NCBI GenBank assembly: GCA_964526645.1
Contig: CAZGJN010000002.1
Coordinates: 1-64,000, forward strand
DNA length: 64,000 bases
Direction: 5' to 3'
Source: JADJNW01 sp964526645
GTDB taxonomy: Bacteria; Bacteroidota; Bacteroidia; Chitinophagales; Saprospiraceae
This document shows positions 8,267 to 17,060 of the stretch, piece after piece (position 1 is the stretch's first letter; every line of letters starts with the position of its first letter). Made by a program: the position numbers and the translations under genes. Under the pieces are notes generated by a model. The model was not told the origin of the DNA and ran no database searches. It was given only the letters and a program-made list of their open reading frames with translations.

Positions 8267-8844
8267 CGTATGATAGTTTTTATTTGCAGAATATGGTCTT
8301 GTGCCAAATGCGACGTAGGAAGACTTAGCTGCCTGGAAACCAAGATTTTAATCAATAGGTGATACGATTGCAGCCATTAAAAATGAGCTTAGTTTTGGGT
8401 AAAAATAACAGAGTCGCCAAAAGTCTTCTTATTCGTATTTTTAATTGACCAAACAGAAGTGCGTTTTTTTCCAAAACAAAAAGACTTTTGATGTTTTTAC
8501 AAACCTCAAAAGCCTTCGGAAGGAACAACCGAAGCCGGGCGCTCTCCTTTCTGGCAATTCGGATGCACCAGAGAACGCCCTTTATAACGCTTCGATTAAT
8601 AGCATGGGATTACAGACCCCTGGGAGTCTTTTGTCAAAACAAGTTGGTTTTTGTGGTTATACAGTGTACATGGGTTACAAAACGAGGCATCCTACAGCCC
8701 CTGCCAGAGGTATAACCGAACTCCGGCTCAACCGAAATGGGATTTCTTTGAGTAGATAGGATAGTTGCTGGGTGTGAGATTTGAGGTTTGAAGTTCCAAG
8801 AAGGAGGAGGCTACCCTTTTCAAACCTCAAATTTTCCCAAATTT
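8267..8844. other. Hairpin-rich non-coding block
   Basis: This stretch of nearly 600 bases has no gene I can support. It contains several inverted repeats: a 10-bp pair at 8418-8427/8481-8490, CTTCGG/CCGAAG at 8514-8519/8529-8534, an imperfect hairpin with GGGCG/CGCCC ends at 8537-8580, GGTTATAC/GTATAACC at 8655-8662/8710-8717, and a perfect 14-bp pair at 8779-8792/8819-8832. The middle part is richer in G+C than the flanks. The short open frames at 8445-8759 and 8488-8715 overlap each other and have no start context or recognisable product. It could be a structured RNA or a dispersed repeat. Confidence 0.45.
8779..8832. repeat. Perfect 14-bp inverted repeat beside the secreted repeat-protein gene
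   Basis: ATTTGAGGTTTGAA at 8779-8792 is the exact reverse complement of 8819-8832, with a 26-base loop. It lies just past the stop codon at 8845 of the leftward gene and could act as a terminator or mRNA 3' end, although no T run follows on the minus strand. The core CAAACCTCAAA also occurs once more at 8500-8510. Confidence 0.6.
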
Positions 8845-9183
8845 TTATCGTTGTTGCGCTGCGTTTTGCTTTTCTTGCTTAGGGCGTGTCAAGATGCTGT
8901 AATTGGTAGTGTCTATCGTACCGATAATGAAGCGTGCCATGTCCACATTGTCAATCACAATAGAAGATTTTTCTACTTTCCCATCGCGCTTTACCACGGG
9001 CGTCACGATCTGGAAGCTCATAGTATCTACATCATCTGTTACAATTTTGAAGCTCATGGTGTCCACATCATCTGTTACGATGTTATTTTGCGATGGGCAC
9101 TCAGGGCATTTGGTGCAGGCACTGGATGTCAATACAAAGGCGATCACAACGGACAGTGCGAATAGATACTTGGTGTTTTTCAT
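8845..9183 (-). CDS. Small exported protein with a 12-residue tandem repeat
   Basis: A 112-residue protein with a hydrophobic leader ending in a cysteine (VLTSSACTKCPEC); the leader is signal-peptide-like and the site is only loosely lipobox-like, so it may be a lipoprotein. After a CxxC motif comes a tandem repeat, IVTDDVDTMSFK then IVTDDVDTMSFQ, and a weaker third copy (IVIDNVDMARFI). The tail is Gln/Lys-rich. Two adjacent ATG codons (9186 and 9183) fit the leader; the open frame extends further upstream but without signal-peptide character. A good Bacteroidota promoter lies 55-90 bases upstream. I do not recognise a family, and function is unknown. Confidence 0.6.
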   Translation of the reverse strand: MKNTKYLFALSVVIAFVLTSSACTKCPECPSQNNIVTDDVDTMSFKIVTDDVDTMSFQIVTPVVKRDGKVEKSSIVIDNVDMARFIIGTIDTTNYSILTRPKQEKQNAAQQR

Positions 9184-9239
9184 CATGTTTGTGAATTTAA
9201 TCGAAGCTTTAAAAAATGAATTGTTTTTAGGATTCGATA

Positions 9240-9272
9240 CAAAGATAAATTTCAAATACATACTTTTGCAAA
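9240..9272 (-). promoter_or_regulatory. Predicted Bacteroidota-type promoter for the small repeat protein
   Basis: On the minus strand TTTG (9272-9269) is followed after 21 bases by TATCTTTG (9247-9240), an exact match to the Bacteroidota -33/-7 consensus (TTTG and TAnnTTTG). Transcription would start near 9233, giving a leader of about 50 bases before the ATG. Confidence 0.65.
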
Positions 9273-9375
9273 TGTGTTTTTTTGTTTTTTAAGACGTTAT
9301 TTTTAATTTGTCTTTTTCTATGTAATTTTAAATCAATAAAATACGTTATCAAAAAACAATCTAAAATAAGAAGTC

Positions 9376-10821
9376 ATGCCGGAAACCGATAACACATTTG
9401 AATTAATACAATCCCTGGATCAGAGCGAAAAGCGGCATTTTAAAATCTACGCCAAGCGCCACGTCCTAAAGGGTGAAAACCAGTATTTGCGGCTATTCGA
9501 CATCCTTTGCAACCTGAAAACCTATAACGAAACAGAGATCAAAAAACGCCTGGGCAACACGCTATTTGCTCAAAACTTGTCTTCCAGCAAAAATTATTTG
9601 TACAAGCTCCTACTCAAAAGCCTGCGGGCTTATCATGCCGGCAAGACCATCCGCACTAATATACACGAACTTTGGCTGGATACCAACCTCCTGATGGAAA
9701 AAGGCTTGCTCCGGCAAGCTACAAAACTCATCCGCAAAGCCAAAAAGCTGGCGATACAATACCACTACGACATTCCATTGCAAGAAATTTTGTTGATGGA
9801 AAGAAAGTTAATCCGCCGGTACGCTTCCAATCGGGCAAACGAATTGATTTTGGAGCGGCAGCAGGAATCCGCAGCAGCACACCGGCGCACGGACTATCAC
9901 CTCCAAATGCTGAATTTGTATGAAAAAATCTTTTTGAATTATCGAAACTTGAATGAAGCGCGGCAATCTTTGTTAGAAACAGTAAGCCAGGCAGAGCAAG
10001 TGGCGCAAAGATCGCAGCAGGATGAGCTTCCTTTCGAGGCGACCATGGCGTATCACTATCTTTGTTTTTATTCTGCCAATCTAGTGCGCGACTATGAAAA
10101 GGCGAATGATCACTTAAAAGAATTGATTGCCCTTCAAGAACAGAATCCTGTACTGATTGAAGAAGACCAAGAACGCTACGTCAATACGCTGAATAATTAT
10201 CTCAATAATTGCTTCAATCTCAATCAGATGGAGGAATTTTTTCCTATTCTGCAAAAAATGCAAGCGATTCAATCCAAAAGTTTTAATCTTCAATCTATTG
10301 TTTTTAACCATGTCTATTACCTCAAGATGCTGTACTACCTGGTGCGGCAGGAATACCAGGAGGTCATCGCGATGGTGCCGGCAGTGGAAGAGGGCTTGCA
10401 CACCTATGCTGCCAATATTACCAAATCTCGCCAACTGACTTTTTCTTACAACATCGCCATCGCTTTTTTTCTTGAAAAAGACTACCAAAACGCCCTAAAA
10501 TGGATCAACCGAATTTTGAATGAACCCAGGTTGGAAGAGCGACAAGACATCCAATCGCTGGCTCGTATTTTACAGATTGTACTTCACTATGAACTTGGAA
10601 ATCAAGGTGTCGTAGAGTATCTCATTGAATCTGCCAATCGCTATCTGCGCAGAAAAGACAAAAAACAATCCGCCGAGTACCTTATCGCCAATAGCCTGAA
10701 GCAGGCACTTTATGCGGATAAAGAGAAGAGAAAAACCGTCTTTGCAAAATTGGCACAAGACCTTGAGGAGATGAAAGGCTTAGAGGAAATCAAGATTTGG
10801 GCGGCATCCAAACGAGGGTAA
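9376..10821 (+). CDS. Helical protein of 481 residues, unknown function (TPR-like)
   Basis: I cannot place this protein in a named family. It is soluble, without a signal peptide, and almost wholly helical by composition. Alternating amphipathic helices, with repeated pairs such as residues 205-240 and 345-400, suggest a TPR-like superhelix used for protein contacts. The N-terminal 75 residues (LIQSLDQSEKRHFKIYAKRH onward, then LYKLLLKSLRAYH) form a distinct basic segment that could bind nucleic acid or a partner. It is transcribed alone; the ATG at 9376 is the first in frame. A weak hairpin follows the stop. Confidence 0.75.
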   Translation: MPETDNTFELIQSLDQSEKRHFKIYAKRHVLKGENQYLRLFDILCNLKTYNETEIKKRLGNTLFAQNLSSSKNYLYKLLLKSLRAYHAGKTIRTNIHELWLDTNLLMEKGLLRQATKLIRKAKKLAIQYHYDIPLQEILLMERKLIRRYASNRANELILERQQESAAAHRRTDYHLQMLNLYEKIFLNYRNLNEARQSLLETVSQAEQVAQRSQQDELPFEATMAYHYLCFYSANLVRDYEKANDHLKELIALQEQNPVLIEEDQERYVNTLNNYLNNCFNLNQMEEFFPILQKMQAIQSKSFNLQSIVFNHVYYLKMLYYLVRQEYQEVIAMVPAVEEGLHTYAANITKSRQLTFSYNIAIAFFLEKDYQNALKWINRILNEPRLEERQDIQSLARILQIVLHYELGNQGVVEYLIESANRYLRRKDKKQSAEYLIANSLKQALYADKEKRKTVFAKLAQDLEEMKGLEEIKIWAASKRG

Positions 10822-10863
10822 AAAAGCCCTGTAATTCCAAAATGCCATTACCTTACAAAAAAA

Positions 10864-10894
10864 GTACTGCCACTCTGCGTAGCAGTACACTTTT
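10864..10894 (+). terminator. Weak candidate terminator after the helical protein gene
   Basis: GTACTGC (10864-10870) pairs with GCAGTAC (10882-10888) across an 11-base loop and is followed by ACTTTT. The stem is only 7 bp, so the call is tentative. The remaining bases to 11042 show no gene. Confidence 0.35.
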
Positions 10895-11042
10895 GTCAGC
10901 TTGGTAGCTTCATTTATAGTCCTCTCATTGAGAAAGGGAGCGGCACAAAGCTAAGCCCTTAGCAACTTTCGGCGGATGACGATATTCAGCTGCTCATCTG
11001 ATTTTTGTCAGCTAAAATTCAGGTATTCCTTTTATTTTTGAA

Positions 11043-12113
11043 ATGAAAATGCCCAGCATGAAACTTTTTGAAAATGCTCTGCGATGGAATATTTATACCA
11101 TTCCTGCTTCTTTTTTGAGTGTGCGCACAGGGATATTCCTACTTGTCCTTGATCTATTAGTTGGCGTGGTGGGTTTTATGATGACAGAAAGCTACACTCT
11201 GTTGGAAGCATTTTATATGACGGTTATCACTGTTTCCACTGTTGGGTACACAGAAGTAGAGCCTTTGAGTGCCTCCGGCCAATTATTTACATCTATTTTT
11301 ATTTTACTCAACATAGGTGTTTTTACCTATGTTTTAGCAGTCTTTACTTATTATGTTGTTCAAGGTGAAATTTTTAAAAGCATGCATATTAATTTGATTG
11401 ACAACAACATACAGCAACTAAAGGATCATGTTATCCTTTGCGGATACGGGAGATATGGTAAAGAAATTGTAGCTCATTTATTAAAACATCATATTCCTTT
11501 TGTTGTGATTGATCATGACAAAGAAACGATTGAGGGAATTCAAAAGAGCGAAGAAAAAATTCTGTATATTGAAGATGATGCTACACATGATGAAACGCTA
11601 ATGAAAGCTGGTATCAAAAGCGCAAGTGCTTTAATCATCGCCCTACCTGATGACGCAAGCAATGTTTTTACGGTGCTCACTGCCAGGCAGTTAAATCCCT
11701 CCGTGCGTATCGTAAGCCGAGCAGCCCATACTAAATCAGAAAAAAAACTAAAACTGGCGGGGGCCAATCATGTCGTGATGCCAGAGCAAATCGGCGGCTT
11801 TTACATGGCTACTTTAATCAGTAAGCCTGGCGCAGTAGAGTTTTTTTCTTTTATAACAAATGAATATCAATCTGACATAGGCTTTGAAGAAATAAAATAC
11901 GAAGAAGTGCCCGAGCACTACCAAAATAAGACTATTGAAGACTTACATTTGCGAAAAATCACGGGGGTTAATATCATCGGCTACAAATACCCTTCGGGGC
12001 AATATATCGTAAATCCAGGACCAACCATTGCATTGATACCCAAATCTCGTTTTATTGTGCTGGGAAATAAAGAACAATTGAGTGCGCTTCGCCGTTTGTT
12101 AGGAAAAGAATAA
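11043..12113 (+). CDS. Potassium channel with RCK (TrkA-N/TrkA-C) domains
   Basis: A 356-residue two-transmembrane channel. The first membrane helix spans residues 26-46, the pore helix and selectivity filter are TVSTVGYTE at about 62-70, and the second helix is at about 80-105. A Rossmann RCK domain follows (VILCGYGRYGKEIVAHLL at about 129-146), with an Asp closing the second strand in VVIDHD, as for NAD(H) or nucleotide binding. Residues 270-356 form the TrkA-C ligand-binding part. The filter Thr-Val-Gly-Tyr predicts K+ selectivity. ATG 11043 is used; Met at 11058 is an alternative. It would act at the cytoplasmic membrane in K+ balance. Confidence 0.92.
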   Translation: MKMPSMKLFENALRWNIYTIPASFLSVRTGIFLLVLDLLVGVVGFMMTESYTLLEAFYMTVITVSTVGYTEVEPLSASGQLFTSIFILLNIGVFTYVLAVFTYYVVQGEIFKSMHINLIDNNIQQLKDHVILCGYGRYGKEIVAHLLKHHIPFVVIDHDKETIEGIQKSEEKILYIEDDATHDETLMKAGIKSASALIIALPDDASNVFTVLTARQLNPSVRIVSRAAHTKSEKKLKLAGANHVVMPEQIGGFYMATLISKPGAVEFFSFITNEYQSDIGFEEIKYEEVPEHYQNKTIEDLHLRKITGVNIIGYKYPSGQYIVNPGPTIALIPKSRFIVLGNKEQLSALRRLLGKE

Positions 12114-12194
12114 ATAAATCAACTGAACAGTAAATAATCCAAATAGTTTTTGATTTTTTATTACATATCTGCTAATGTAAGCGCAGTATTTTGG

Positions 12195-13154
12195 TTATAA
12201 TATTTTATTGCCAAAACGTTCATTGAATCCTGCTATCCCTTGCAGGCCGCCAGTGTGCACAGCCAAAATTGTGCTGCCTGAAGGGAAAAAATCTTTGCGA
12301 ATCAGATCAAACAAGCCAAAAAACATTTTGCCTGTATAGATTGGGTCGAGTGGAATGTAGAAGTTTTTGTAAAATTGGTTGGCAAAAGCAATCAACTCAG
12401 CAGAAAATTTTGCGTAGCCGCCGAAGTGATAATCGTTCTGGATTTGCCAATTGGAGTAGGGATTTTCAAGGATTTCTGATAAAAGTTTTATCGTTTCTTT
12501 TTGCAAAAAATCGCCTTTTAAAACCGAAAAACCAATTATCTCGCTTTTACCTTTCAGACCTTGCACGATGCCCGCCAGCGTACCGCCTGTGCCGCAAGCG
12601 ACCGCGATAAAATCTGGAAACTCATTTCCAAGTTGCTCCTCCAATTCTGAGATAATTTCTGCGCAGCCTTGTAATGCTAGAGTATTTGTGCCGCCTTCGG
12701 GTAGCAAATAAAAATCACCAAATTCTTGTTGCAGCTTTTGTAAAAAATCAGGATGCTCTTTTTCGCGGTAAGCCGTTCGGCTGATAAAATGCAGGCGCAT
12801 TCCACATTGCGCACAAAAATTGAGTGTCGAATTGGATTGTTTTTCACCCCGAACGATGCCAATTGTCTGAAAATCAAAAGCTTGACCAGCTTCTGCCAAA
12901 GCTGCGAGATGATTGGAAAAAGCGCCGCCGAAGCTGAGTAAGGTACCCAAGCCCCGGCGGTGTGCTTCTTGTAAGTTATATTGTAGCTTGCGCCATTTGT
13001 TGCCACAAAAAGCGCTCCCTTCATTCAGTTGTAGTAAATCATCTCGTTTGACAAACAGTCGAATGCCTTTTGCACTCAAAAAGTCGGCTTCCAATGCCTG
13101 AATAGGGCTTGGCAGATGGCTGTTTAGCGATAATACGTTATTGATTATTCTCAA
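12195..13154 (-). CDS. PLP-dependent D-cysteine desulfhydrase / ACC deaminase-like enzyme
   Basis: A 319-residue fold-type II PLP enzyme. The cofactor lysine is Lys53 in FCGNKWRKLQ, and the phosphate or substrate loop is SFGGAFSNHLAALA. GTGGTLAGIV and the C-terminal HTGG complete the ACC deaminase/D-cysteine desulfhydrase pattern. Such enzymes release ammonia and sulfide plus pyruvate from D-cysteine or deaminate ACC; sequence alone does not separate these. No ATG lies near the N-terminus, so I use the TTG at 13154 (MRIINNVLSL), a rare start. It follows the transporter small-subunit gene by 34 bases, so it is probably the third gene of that operon, linking uptake to breakdown of an amino acid. 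Confidence 0.85.
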   Translation of the reverse strand: MRIINNVLSLNSHLPSPIQALEADFLSAKGIRLFVKRDDLLQLNEGSAFCGNKWRKLQYNLQEAHRRGLGTLLSFGGAFSNHLAALAEAGQAFDFQTIGIVRGEKQSNSTLNFCAQCGMRLHFISRTAYREKEHPDFLQKLQQEFGDFYLLPEGGTNTLALQGCAEIISELEEQLGNEFPDFIAVACGTGGTLAGIVQGLKGKSEIIGFSVLKGDFLQKETIKLLSEILENPYSNWQIQNDYHFGGYAKFSAELIAFANQFYKNFYIPLDPIYTGKMFFGLFDLIRKDFFPSGSTILAVHTGGLQGIAGFNERFGNKIL

Positions 13155-13188
13155 TTGTAAATTAGCTAATAATCAATCTTTGGCAAAA

Positions 13189-13347
13189 TCAGGTAGCATC
13201 AAAGGTCTTCGGTTCGTGTGCACCTGGATAATGCTCGTCAATCGGATCGTGAGGCGGCGCTTTTAAAACTTTCATAAAAAAGTAAGCCGTAAATACGATC
13301 ACCGTGATATTAGCAAACAGATACATTAATAATGCTGCGGTATTCAT
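13189..13347 (-). CDS. MetS-family small subunit of the NSS transporter
   Basis: A 52-residue protein with one membrane helix (LLMYLFANITVIVFTAYFFM, about residues 5-24) and a short charged tail (KAPPHDPIDEHYPGAHEPK). Its ATG at 13347-13345 overlaps the TGA of the transporter gene (13346-13344) in an ATGA arrangement, so the two are translationally coupled. Size, position and topology match the MetS small subunits known to accompany some NSS amino acid importers such as Corynebacterium MetPS. A longer in-frame extension to 13416 would lie inside the transporter gene and is not needed. Confidence 0.8.
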   Translation of the reverse strand: MNTAALLMYLFANITVIVFTAYFFMKVLKAPPHDPIDEHYPGAHEPKTFDAT

Positions 13348-14945
13348 GATGTAAACCTCCCTTCTTTTATACGTTTGCGATAAGCGATGGATACTAAAAT
13401 AGCAATACCAACCCATACTGCCAAAAGCAATATGCGCGAGATATTGACGTAAAAGATTTTTTCTTTTAGTGCCTCGATTATAGCTGGATCAGTTGCTGCT
13501 GCAATTTGTTCATGGACCGTTTTATTGGTGATGGTGTTCCAAATACCCGGCAAGCTGCCAAAGAACACAAAACCCAGCAATAAAGGTGTAACAAATTTGA
13601 TGATGTATTTAAATATTACAGGTACTTTAATATCCGCGCCTTTATTGATCTCGGCCCATCCTTTATCTATGCCAAAAATCCACGCAAAAAGGATAATTTC
13701 AAATAAAGCAAAAATCACCAGCGACACCGTGCCTGCCCAATAATCGTACTCATCGAACACACCCTGCTTGAAAAACAATACCGTAGGTAAGCCCAATATC
13801 AAAATAGCAAGGCCAAAGCCCCACGCCGCACGCTCCCTGCGCCAACGAAACTCATCTTGCAAAAAGCCAACAATCGGCGTACCCATGGCAAGAGAGGAAG
13901 TAACACCTGCAAAAAATAACAAGCCAAACCAAAAAACACCTGCTACCACTGCTAAAACAGGGCCCCACTGCTGGAACAAATAAGGCAAGGTACGGAAACC
14001 CAAGCCTAAGCCACCAGCCTGGTTTACCAAATCTTTCATGCCATCTATACCAAAATAGCCCACCGTAATCGGAATCACGATGGCACCACCCAACACCACT
14101 TCCACAAATTCATTCATCCAACCGGCACTCATAGCATTGAGCGCTACATCGTCTTTTTCTTTCAAATAAGAAGCATAACACTGGATACTACCCATCCCTA
14201 CCGACAAGGTGAAGAATATTTGTCCGGCAGCAGCCAGCCATACGCTTGGGGTCCAGATGGATTTAAAATCTGGGGTCCAAAGGTAATTCAAACCTACTGT
14301 ACCATCATTGACAGCACCATCTTGCCCCGATTGCAGCGTAATAGCGCGAATAGCCAGTACGATCCCAAATACAATCAACAGCGGCATACCAATTTTAGCA
14401 ACTTTTTCCACACCGCCACTGAGTCCTCGTGAAAGAATCCAAGTATTCAAAAATAAACAAAGCAACCAGAAAATGACCGCTTCATAAGGAATGCCCGTAG
14501 TACTCACGCCAATATCAGTGTAGGCAGTAAAAAAATTAGCCACTTGACCTTGATCCATCGAGCCGAAAGTACCTACAATTGAGTGATAAATATAAGCAAT
14601 CGTCCAGCTTTCCAAGTAGCAATAATAAGCAGCCACCGCCAGGTTGGTGAAAATACCAAACACCCCGATGTACTTCCAAAACTGCTGTTTGGTCATGGAA
14701 TCGAGGATGAAAGGCGTACTATGGTGTCCATACTTGCCACCGAAGCGCCCCATAGACCATTCTACGAAAAGCAAGGGAATACCCATCAATAAAAAGCAAA
14801 TGAGATAGGGAATAATGAAGGAGCCACCGCCATTTTGGATCGCCTGTACCGGAAAGCGCAAGAAATTACCCAAACCGACCGCGTTTCCTGCCATCGCCAG
14901 TACAAGCCCTACCCGCGAGCCCCAGGATTCTTTGTTTGTTGACAT
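13344..14945 (-). CDS. Sodium-dependent NSS (SNF) family amino acid transporter
   Basis: A 533-residue membrane protein. The family hallmark in helix 1, AGNAVGLGNFLRFP, is intact at about residues 19-32 and contains the unwound Na+/substrate site. Eleven or twelve hydrophobic helices follow, including FFTLSVGMGSIQCYASYL, characteristic of helix 6 in LeuT-like symporters. These transporters use Na+ to import amino acids. The MetS-like small gene overlapping its stop and the desulfhydrase behind it point to a sulfur-containing or D-amino acid as substrate (inference). ATG 14945. Confidence 0.92.
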   Translation of the reverse strand: MSTNKESWGSRVGLVLAMAGNAVGLGNFLRFPVQAIQNGGGSFIIPYLICFLLMGIPLLFVEWSMGRFGGKYGHHSTPFILDSMTKQQFWKYIGVFGIFTNLAVAAYYCYLESWTIAYIYHSIVGTFGSMDQGQVANFFTAYTDIGVSTTGIPYEAVIFWLLCLFLNTWILSRGLSGGVEKVAKIGMPLLIVFGIVLAIRAITLQSGQDGAVNDGTVGLNYLWTPDFKSIWTPSVWLAAAGQIFFTLSVGMGSIQCYASYLKEKDDVALNAMSAGWMNEFVEVVLGGAIVIPITVGYFGIDGMKDLVNQAGGLGLGFRTLPYLFQQWGPVLAVVAGVFWFGLLFFAGVTSSLAMGTPIVGFLQDEFRWRRERAAWGFGLAILILGLPTVLFFKQGVFDEYDYWAGTVSLVIFALFEIILFAWIFGIDKGWAEINKGADIKVPVIFKYIIKFVTPLLLGFVFFGSLPGIWNTITNKTVHEQIAAATDPAIIEALKEKIFYVNISRILLLAVWVGIAILVSIAYRKRIKEGRFTS

Positions 14946-15183
14946 ATGTAACTGAGTTTACTTCTGAAAATGCTTTAGATGAATATTTTGCAAACGAGTC
15001 GCAGTGATAAATTTTATTTGGCGTTAAAGGTATAAACTTTGGATTGTATTTCTCTGTTTTTAATGGCTAAAAAAAACAAAAATTACCGCTATCAGTCCTT
15101 CCTTTGTGCATCATTTGTCGCCTTATCAGCAACTGTATCCTCTTGAATTTGTTATCTTCACACTAAATCTTTGATACAAACAC

Positions 15184-16995
15184 ATGACCTTTGAGGATTA
15201 CAAGCAACTCTCCGACACCCTGCCGCAGCAGCCTGGCATCTACCGCTTTTTGGATGAAGACGATACAATCCTGTACGTCGGCAAAGCGAAAAATCTAAAA
15301 AACCGCGTATCGTCTTATTTCGGTGACCGAAAGGATATGCCGTTCAAGACGCGCACAATGGTCAAACAGGCGCATCGTCTCGTATTTACTATAGTAGAAA
15401 CTGAAACAGATGCCCTTTTACTCGAAAGTTCTCTTATCAAAGAACACCAGCCGCGTTATAATGTGATGCTCAAAGACGGCAAGACTTACTCTTATATTTG
15501 CATCAAAAACGAGCGTTTCCCCAGGGTCTTTATCACGCGCGGCGTGATTCGGGATGGCTCGACTTATTTCGGGCCTTACACTTCTAAGTTTCGGGTGAAA
15601 ATTATCCTGGATTTAATCAAACAGCTTTTTCCTTTGCGCACTTGCAATTTAAGTTTGACCGAAGAAAATATCGCCACCGGCAAATTCAAGGTTTGTCTGG
15701 AATATCATATCAAAAATTGCCAGGGGCCTTGCGAGGGCTTGGAAGACGAGGCGAGTTATACCGAAAAAATTCAGCAGATCAAGAATATACTGAAAGGCAA
15801 TTTCAGTGCAGTGGTCAATCATTTTAAAAAGGAAATGCAGCAATGCGCTGAAAAACTGGAATTTGAAAAAGCGCAGCAACTCAAGGATAAACTCACTGCT
15901 TTTGAAGATTATCAGAGTAAATCTACAGTGGTAAGCACAACAATCCGCGACGTGGATGTTTTCTCGATTGCGTCAGATGAAAAAGAGGCCTACATCAACT
16001 ATCTGCGTGTGGTCAATGGTGCGTTGATTCACATTCATACCCAGGAATTGGTGAAAAATCTGGATGATGATGAAAAGGATTTGCTGGAATATGCCATCCC
16101 TATTCTTCGGGAGCGTTTTAGCAGTTTTGCGCCGGAAATCCTTGTGCCTTTTGAGGTAGAGATCGCAGAAAAACTACAAATTACCGTCCCTAAAATTGGC
16201 GACAAAAAGAAACTGCTGGAGCTATCTGAAAAAAATGTGCAATACCATTTGCTGCAAAAACGCCGCGATGAAGCCAGCAAAACTCGGAAGCAAACACCCG
16301 CCGAACGTATTCTGCGCACCTTGCAGCAAGATTTGCAAATGAGCGAGCTACCGATGCACCTGGAATGTTTTGACAATTCCAATATTCAAGGTACAAATCC
16401 GGTTTCTTCTTGTGTGGTATTCAAAAACGCCAAGCCTTCCAAGAAAGATTACCGCCATTACAACGTAAAAACGGTAGAAGGCCCGAATGATTTCGCTTCG
16501 ATGGAGGAGGTCGTGTATCGTCGGTATCGCCGCCTTTTGAACGAAGGGCAGCCGCTGCCGCAATTGGTTATTATTGACGGAGGGAAGGGGCAGCTGAGTG
16601 CGGCCATGAACAGCATTCGCGCCTTGGGTTTGGAAGGTAAAATGACCGTGATCGGCATCGCCAAAAAGCTCGAGGAAATCTTCTTTCCTGGCGACTCGGT
16701 GCCGCTGCACATCAATAAAAAATCGGAATCACTGAAGCTCATTCAGCAAGCGCGCAACGAAGCCCACCGTTTTGCCATCACTTTTCACCGCGACCAGCGT
16801 TCTCGCAACTTCCTGGGTACGGAACTCACTGAAATTCCTGGTATCGGTGAGAAAACGGCGGATAAATTATTGCAGCATTTCGGCTCGGTGAAAAAATTGC
16901 GGGAAGCATCTTTTAGTGAGGTTGCTTTAGTTGCTGGTGATGCAATTGCGAAAAAAGTGCGGGGGTATTTTGAAAAAGGGAAGGAGGAGGAATAA
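15184..16995 (+). CDS. uvrC: UvrABC excinuclease subunit C
   Basis: A 603-residue protein with full UvrC architecture. The GIY-YIG nuclease domain is at the N-terminus (PGIYRF and YVGKAKNLKNRV; Gly18-Ile-Tyr20, Tyr31-Val-Gly33 and Arg41). A Cys-rich linker and a UVR helix pair that binds UvrB lie at about 205-240 (EKLEFEKAQQLKDKL), then the RNase H-like second nuclease domain (ECFDNSNIQGT, VIIDGGKGQL), and two helix-hairpin-helix motifs at the end (LTEIPGIGEKTADKLL). With UvrB it makes both incisions in nucleotide excision repair. It is a single gene, convergent with the sugar kinase; no terminator is obvious in the 65-base gap. Confidence 0.97.
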   Translation: MTFEDYKQLSDTLPQQPGIYRFLDEDDTILYVGKAKNLKNRVSSYFGDRKDMPFKTRTMVKQAHRLVFTIVETETDALLLESSLIKEHQPRYNVMLKDGKTYSYICIKNERFPRVFITRGVIRDGSTYFGPYTSKFRVKIILDLIKQLFPLRTCNLSLTEENIATGKFKVCLEYHIKNCQGPCEGLEDEASYTEKIQQIKNILKGNFSAVVNHFKKEMQQCAEKLEFEKAQQLKDKLTAFEDYQSKSTVVSTTIRDVDVFSIASDEKEAYINYLRVVNGALIHIHTQELVKNLDDDEKDLLEYAIPILRERFSSFAPEILVPFEVEIAEKLQITVPKIGDKKKLLELSEKNVQYHLLQKRRDEASKTRKQTPAERILRTLQQDLQMSELPMHLECFDNSNIQGTNPVSSCVVFKNAKPSKKDYRHYNVKTVEGPNDFASMEEVVYRRYRRLLNEGQPLPQLVIIDGGKGQLSAAMNSIRALGLEGKMTVIGIAKKLEEIFFPGDSVPLHINKKSESLKLIQQARNEAHRFAITFHRDQRSRNFLGTELTEIPGIGEKTADKLLQHFGSVKKLREASFSEVALVAGDAIAKKVRGYFEKGKEEE

Positions 16996-17060
16996 AGTGC
17001 ATGTATTTTTGTTAAAACTGTGATTATCAATTTGCAAAGATTGCTCAATTGCTTCGAAAC

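Noticed and set aside
8445..8759. Overlapping frames of 104 and 75 codons in the 8.4-8.8 kb block
   Set aside because: Two frames overlap each other, neither has a domain, signal peptide or good start, and the DNA is full of inverted repeats, so a structured non-coding block explains it better.
12161..12180. TTACAT/ATGTAA hairpin between the K+ channel and the desulfhydrase gene as a terminator
   Set aside because: Only six A+T pairs and no T run after it on either strand; too weak to call.
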